Positions 16,695-19,048 of a stretch of DNA of 19,048 nucleotides are shown piece by piece. Every line of letters starts with the position of its first letter. The first letter of the stretch is position 1. The notes under the pieces were generated by a model. That model did not search any database. It worked only from the letters and a program-made list of their open reading frames with translations, and had not been told where the DNA came from. The stretch covers positions 1 through 19,048 of the forward strand of contig JBPBPI010000221.1 of NCBI GenBank assembly GCA_050954885.1, read 5' to 3'. The position numbers were made by a program, and so were the translations under genes. This stretch comes from JBPBPI01 sp050954885. Its GTDB lineage: Bacteria; Pseudomonadota; Alphaproteobacteria; Caedimonadales; Caedimonadaceae.

Positions 16695-17144
16695 ATGACT
16701 ACGAATGTCGTATCTGTTTTAAATAAACTTATAAAAACATCAAAAGATGGAGAACAAGGTTTTCGCAATGCTGCTGAAAATGTCAGCAATGAAAGTCTGA
16801 AACAAATGTTTCTTGAAAAAGCGCAAGGATGTAAGGCAGCGGCGCAAGAATTGCAATTACATGTCACACACGAAGGCGAAGAGCCAGAAGAAAGCGGCAG
16901 CATCATGGGTGCCATTCACCGCGGTTGGATGAATGTTAAATCAACCATCGCTGGACAAGATGATCATGCGATTTTAGCCGAATGTGAACGCGGCGAAGAT
17001 GTGGCGAAGGCGACTTATGCCAACGCATTGAAAGAAGATTTACCAAGCGACATCCGCGCGGTGGTTCAACATCAATATCAAGGCGTGTTGTCCAATCACG
17101 ATCAAATTCGTGATTTAAGAGACAGTTACGTCAACAAATCCTAA
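16695..17144 (+). CDS. DUF2383 / PA2169-family four-helix-bundle protein
   Basis: A 149-residue soluble protein with the layout of the PA2169/DUF2383 family, a ferritin-like antiparallel four-helix bundle. Visible family features are VLNKLIKTSKDGEQGFRNAAENV at the N-terminus, LEKAQGCKAAAQELQ, the connecting GSIMGAIHRGWMNVKSTIAG, and ILAECERGEDVAKATYANALKEDLP. The repeated acidic residues on these helices (Glu20, Glu28 and Glu98-Glu101 region) could bind metal, but function is unknown for the family. Members are often stress-associated. The ATG follows a strong AAGGAG. The gene is monocistronic, closed by a hairpin. Base composition here is noticeably higher in GC than in the two flanking secreted-protein genes. 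Confidence 0.8.
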   Translation: MTTNVVSVLNKLIKTSKDGEQGFRNAAENVSNESLKQMFLEKAQGCKAAAQELQLHVTHEGEEPEESGSIMGAIHRGWMNVKSTIAGQDDHAILAECERGEDVAKATYANALKEDLPSDIRAVVQHQYQGVLSNHDQIRDLRDSYVNKS

Positions 17145-17157
17145 ATTCCTGATTAAC

Positions 17158-17187
17158 ATTTTAAGCCAGCAAATGCTGGCTTAAAAT
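17158..17187 (+). terminator. Hairpin terminator after the DUF2383 gene
   Basis: A perfect 13-base-pair stem (17158-17170 with 17175-17187; core TTTTAAGCCAGC) closes over the tetraloop AAAT. It is followed by a T-rich but interrupted stretch. It starts 14 bases after the stop codon and is nearly symmetric, so it could work in both directions. Confidence 0.75.
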
Positions 17188-17294
17188 TAATTTATATTTT
17201 CTTTTATCACATTCAGTTTTTCTAAGTTTAGCTTCTTTTTTTTTCAATATTATGTTAATTAAATTGTCATTTAGTCATTAATTTGGGAAATCTT

Positions 17295-18767
17295 ATGCAT
17301 TATTTCATCAAAGTATTTTGTTTTGCCATCTTTATCGGTCAAGTGAGTCAAGCAAGTAAATTAATTACGATTGATCAAGATCAGAATCGTACAACCATAA
17401 TTATCACCTCACCTGTTGATTTTCATGGATTTGCAGAAGCTCATGAAAGAGGCATAAAAGGACATAATCAGACAATTGCATTTATTGAAAACACACCTAC
17501 ACTTAATCACCCACAATTTCAAGAAAATCAAATTACTCTTTTTGATGTTAGCCACAGAGCTAATTATTATGGCCAAGATATATCGACTTGGAGAAGATCA
17601 AAAGAAGATGAAGAAACTGAATCAAGATTTAATTTAGATTGGATTTTGGATAATCATAATATTCAAGATCATTACCACGGTAATCACGTCATTGGTATTG
17701 CAGTCGGACAACCTGGCTTATACAATTATGTATTAAATGATAATACAGACAAAAAGAAAAACGACATTAAATTAAGTTTCAAAGGGGGATGTTCTCCTTT
17801 GGCACGTGTTATAAATTATGATTACAGCAATTTTTATCCTAAACAAGAGTGGAATTGGTTAGATAATCCTATCAAAAAGCACTTTCCAACAGGTGTGTGT
17901 GTCTACACCTATGAAGACCTTTACACAAAAATTGAGCTATCAGGATACACTAAAATTGCTGAAGATATTTATCGTTTAAAAGAAGCTAAAAAAGTAAAAT
18001 ATGAAGAAATTAATGATTTAATATCTCTCAGAAAAGAGACGAAAAATAAAATTGATGCGATGTCAGAAAACGAAAGAAATTTTTATAAAGAAACAAAAAT
18101 TGACGATAGTCTGATGCAAGCCTTTAGAGCGTTTTTTAAGTCAGAAGCGCGTATCCTTAATGCAAGCCTTCAATTGATGCCTCTATGTGATCCTCTTAAT
18201 TCATACAAAATACCTTCATATATTGTTGAAGAAATTGCAGAAGGTTTAGAGAAAAATGATAAAATTTTAGTTTTGGCAGCAAATAATGAATGTATAAATC
18301 TTTCTTCTTCTCTCAAATTTAATTATTTTAAAGATTTCTTTTATCATTCTTCTTTAAAAGATCGTAGTCTCATTGCAATCAATATTGTTCCTTATGAAGA
18401 CGAGTTTTTTTGTAAAAATTTAGGTACGGTATTACTGAAAGATCAAACAGTGTTAAATATTGGATTGGGCAATCAATCAAATTATCCAGGTTCTGATTTA
18501 AAAGAGTTTGCATTGTGTGCTTTAGGAAAAACAATTTCAGGCTCGGAAAGCCTTGATAATAAATGTCAAAATCTTTTTAGTGTTGGAAATGGGACTTCTA
18601 TGGCTGCACCAGTTATATCATCACTGTGTGCACTTATGGCAGAAAAATATCCGCATTTCAACGGCAAGGAAATTGTCAGTCGCATCAAAGAGACAGCCAT
18701 TAAATTTGGTAATCCTGATTATACAGGCTGTGGCTTTTTATATGCGCCATCTTCTTTAGGTTTATAA
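17295..18767 (+). CDS. Secreted subtilisin-like (S8) protein with Glu at the catalytic Asp position
   Basis: A 490-residue protein with a signal peptide (1-20, cleavage after SQA) and a subtilase core. The His motif is HGNHVIGIAVG (His128), the Ala-Arg-Val strand GGCSPLARVINYD follows (164-176), the oxyanion Asn is in LVLAANNE (Asn331) and the Ser motif is GNGTSMAAPVIS (Ser435). The first triad motif reads IAFIENTPTLNHPQF: Glu65 stands where subtilases have Asp. A charged helical insertion of roughly 200-280 separates the His and Asn motifs. There is no obvious propeptide domain. Whether it is an active protease, a slow one or a binding protein is open. The ATG at 17295 has GGGAA six bases upstream; a TTG at 17283 is less likely. 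The gene is monocistronic and followed by a long hairpin. Secretion suggests a periplasmic, surface or host-directed role. Confidence 0.8.
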   Translation: MHYFIKVFCFAIFIGQVSQASKLITIDQDQNRTTIIITSPVDFHGFAEAHERGIKGHNQTIAFIENTPTLNHPQFQENQITLFDVSHRANYYGQDISTWRRSKEDEETESRFNLDWILDNHNIQDHYHGNHVIGIAVGQPGLYNYVLNDNTDKKKNDIKLSFKGGCSPLARVINYDYSNFYPKQEWNWLDNPIKKHFPTGVCVYTYEDLYTKIELSGYTKIAEDIYRLKEAKKVKYEEINDLISLRKETKNKIDAMSENERNFYKETKIDDSLMQAFRAFFKSEARILNASLQLMPLCDPLNSYKIPSYIVEEIAEGLEKNDKILVLAANNECINLSSSLKFNYFKDFFYHSSLKDRSLIAINIVPYEDEFFCKNLGTVLLKDQTVLNIGLGNQSNYPGSDLKEFALCALGKTISGSESLDNKCQNLFSVGNGTSMAAPVISSLCALMAEKYPHFNGKEIVSRIKETAIKFGNPDYTGCGFLYAPSSLGL

Positions 18768-18776
18768 GATTGCTAA

Positions 18777-18818
18777 ATATTGAAAGAAAAAATTTATTAG
18801 AGTTTTTTCTTTCAATAT
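18777..18818 (+). terminator. Long hairpin after the subtilase gene
   Basis: A perfect 16-base-pair inverted repeat, ATATTGAAAGAAAAAA at 18777-18792 and its complement at 18803-18818, encloses a ten-base loop. The T6 run lies inside the 3' arm. It begins ten bases after the stop codon and most likely ends the subtilase transcript; being symmetric, it could also serve the convergent partial gene. Confidence 0.7.
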
Positions 18819-18843
18819 AATTCATACAAATTCTACACTCTAT

Positions 18844-19048
18844 TTACTGTTTGACCCCACTTTTCCTTTTGTTGTGATTTTTGAGGGCGTGTGCGTTAAG
18901 GATGTCGAAGCAGGCGGCGCCTTGGTTAACCTGTTCCAACACCATCCATCCAGCCGGTGTCAGGGTGATGGTGGCATTGGCTGGCGATGACGCTCGCAGC
19001 AATAACTTTTCGCCTAGACACACTTCCAAATTTTCAATGGCGCGGCTG
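18844..19048 (-). CDS. Partial gene of unknown product (C-terminal part)
   Basis: The minus strand is open from the window edge to the TAA at 18844, giving at least 68 codons; the 5' end is outside. Visible protein includes SRAIENLEVCLGEKLLLRA, then ATITLTPAGWMVLEQVNQG, and a basic tail ending HNKRKSGVKQ. The pattern of a short beta-rich stretch followed by TPAGWMVLEQ could be a small winged or PqqD-like fold, but I do not recognise the family. By hand count 68 of 120 bases at 18901-19020 are G or C, far above the surrounding genes, which supports a real coding region of different compositional history. It converges on the subtilase gene. Confidence 0.5.
   Translation of the reverse strand, partial: SRAIENLEVCLGEKLLLRASSPANATITLTPAGWMVLEQVNQGAACFDILNAHALKNHNKRKSGVKQ

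Noticed and set aside
17236..17244. T9 run as a terminator or phase-variable tract
   Set aside because: There is no hairpin directly before it and it lies in a non-coding leader; its length is not remarkable in sequence this AT-rich.

Overview
The window looks like the chromosome of an AT-rich, host-associated alphaproteobacterium, probably a Holosporales/Paracaedibacter/Odyssella-type endosymbiont; this placement is inferred from gene content only. The main clues are a rickettsial/chlamydial-type ATP/ADP translocase (tlc), a divergent COQ9-family gene/rpsU pair typical of alphaproteobacteria, a cheY-cheZ pair, and at least three predicted secreted proteins of eukaryotic-interaction type (two leucine-rich-repeat proteins and a subtilase).

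Layout. 1-1412: an NRAMP-family metal transporter gene broken by a one-base insertion in an A7 run, preceded by a palindrome resembling an MntR operator. 1599-3089: a 2H phosphoesterase (2'-5' RNA ligase family) gene convergent with the cheY-cheZ operon. 3227-5185: acetoacetyl-CoA synthetase, followed on the opposite strand by tRNA-Gln(UUG). 5547-7153: tlc and a strong Rho-independent terminator. 7204-8195: the COQ9-family gene and rpsU, divergent, with a terminator after rpsU. 8244-11438 (minus): thiolase followed 21 nt later by a large secreted LRR protein. 11563-15261 (minus): hybrid malic enzyme maeB followed by mgtE. 15366-15451 (minus): tRNA-Leu(GAG). 15616-18767 (plus): a second secreted LRR protein, a DUF2383 four-helix protein and a secreted subtilisin-like protein. 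18844-19048 (minus): the 3' part of an unrecognised gene, clearly richer in GC than the rest.

How the genes fit together. Acetoacetyl-CoA synthetase and thiolase would turn acetoacetate into acetyl-CoA. The malic enzyme, with its acetyl-CoA-sensing phosphotransacetylase-like domain, links C4 acids to pyruvate. Together with nucleotide import by Tlc this suggests a bacterium living on host carbon and host ATP while keeping some chemotaxis machinery. The most unusual feature is the pair of secreted LRR proteins. They share an N-terminal architecture: signal peptide, F-box-like segment, then a '[IL]Pxx[VY]W' motif repeated at exactly 15-residue spacing and followed six residues later by 'SQI', then LRRs. 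They look like members of one effector-like family.

No gene-free stretch exceeds about 300 bases. The largest gaps (5279-5546, 1413-1598, 15452-15615, 17145-17294) hold only short palindromes, terminators or AT-rich leader sequence. I saw no CRISPR array, insertion sequence or rRNA gene.
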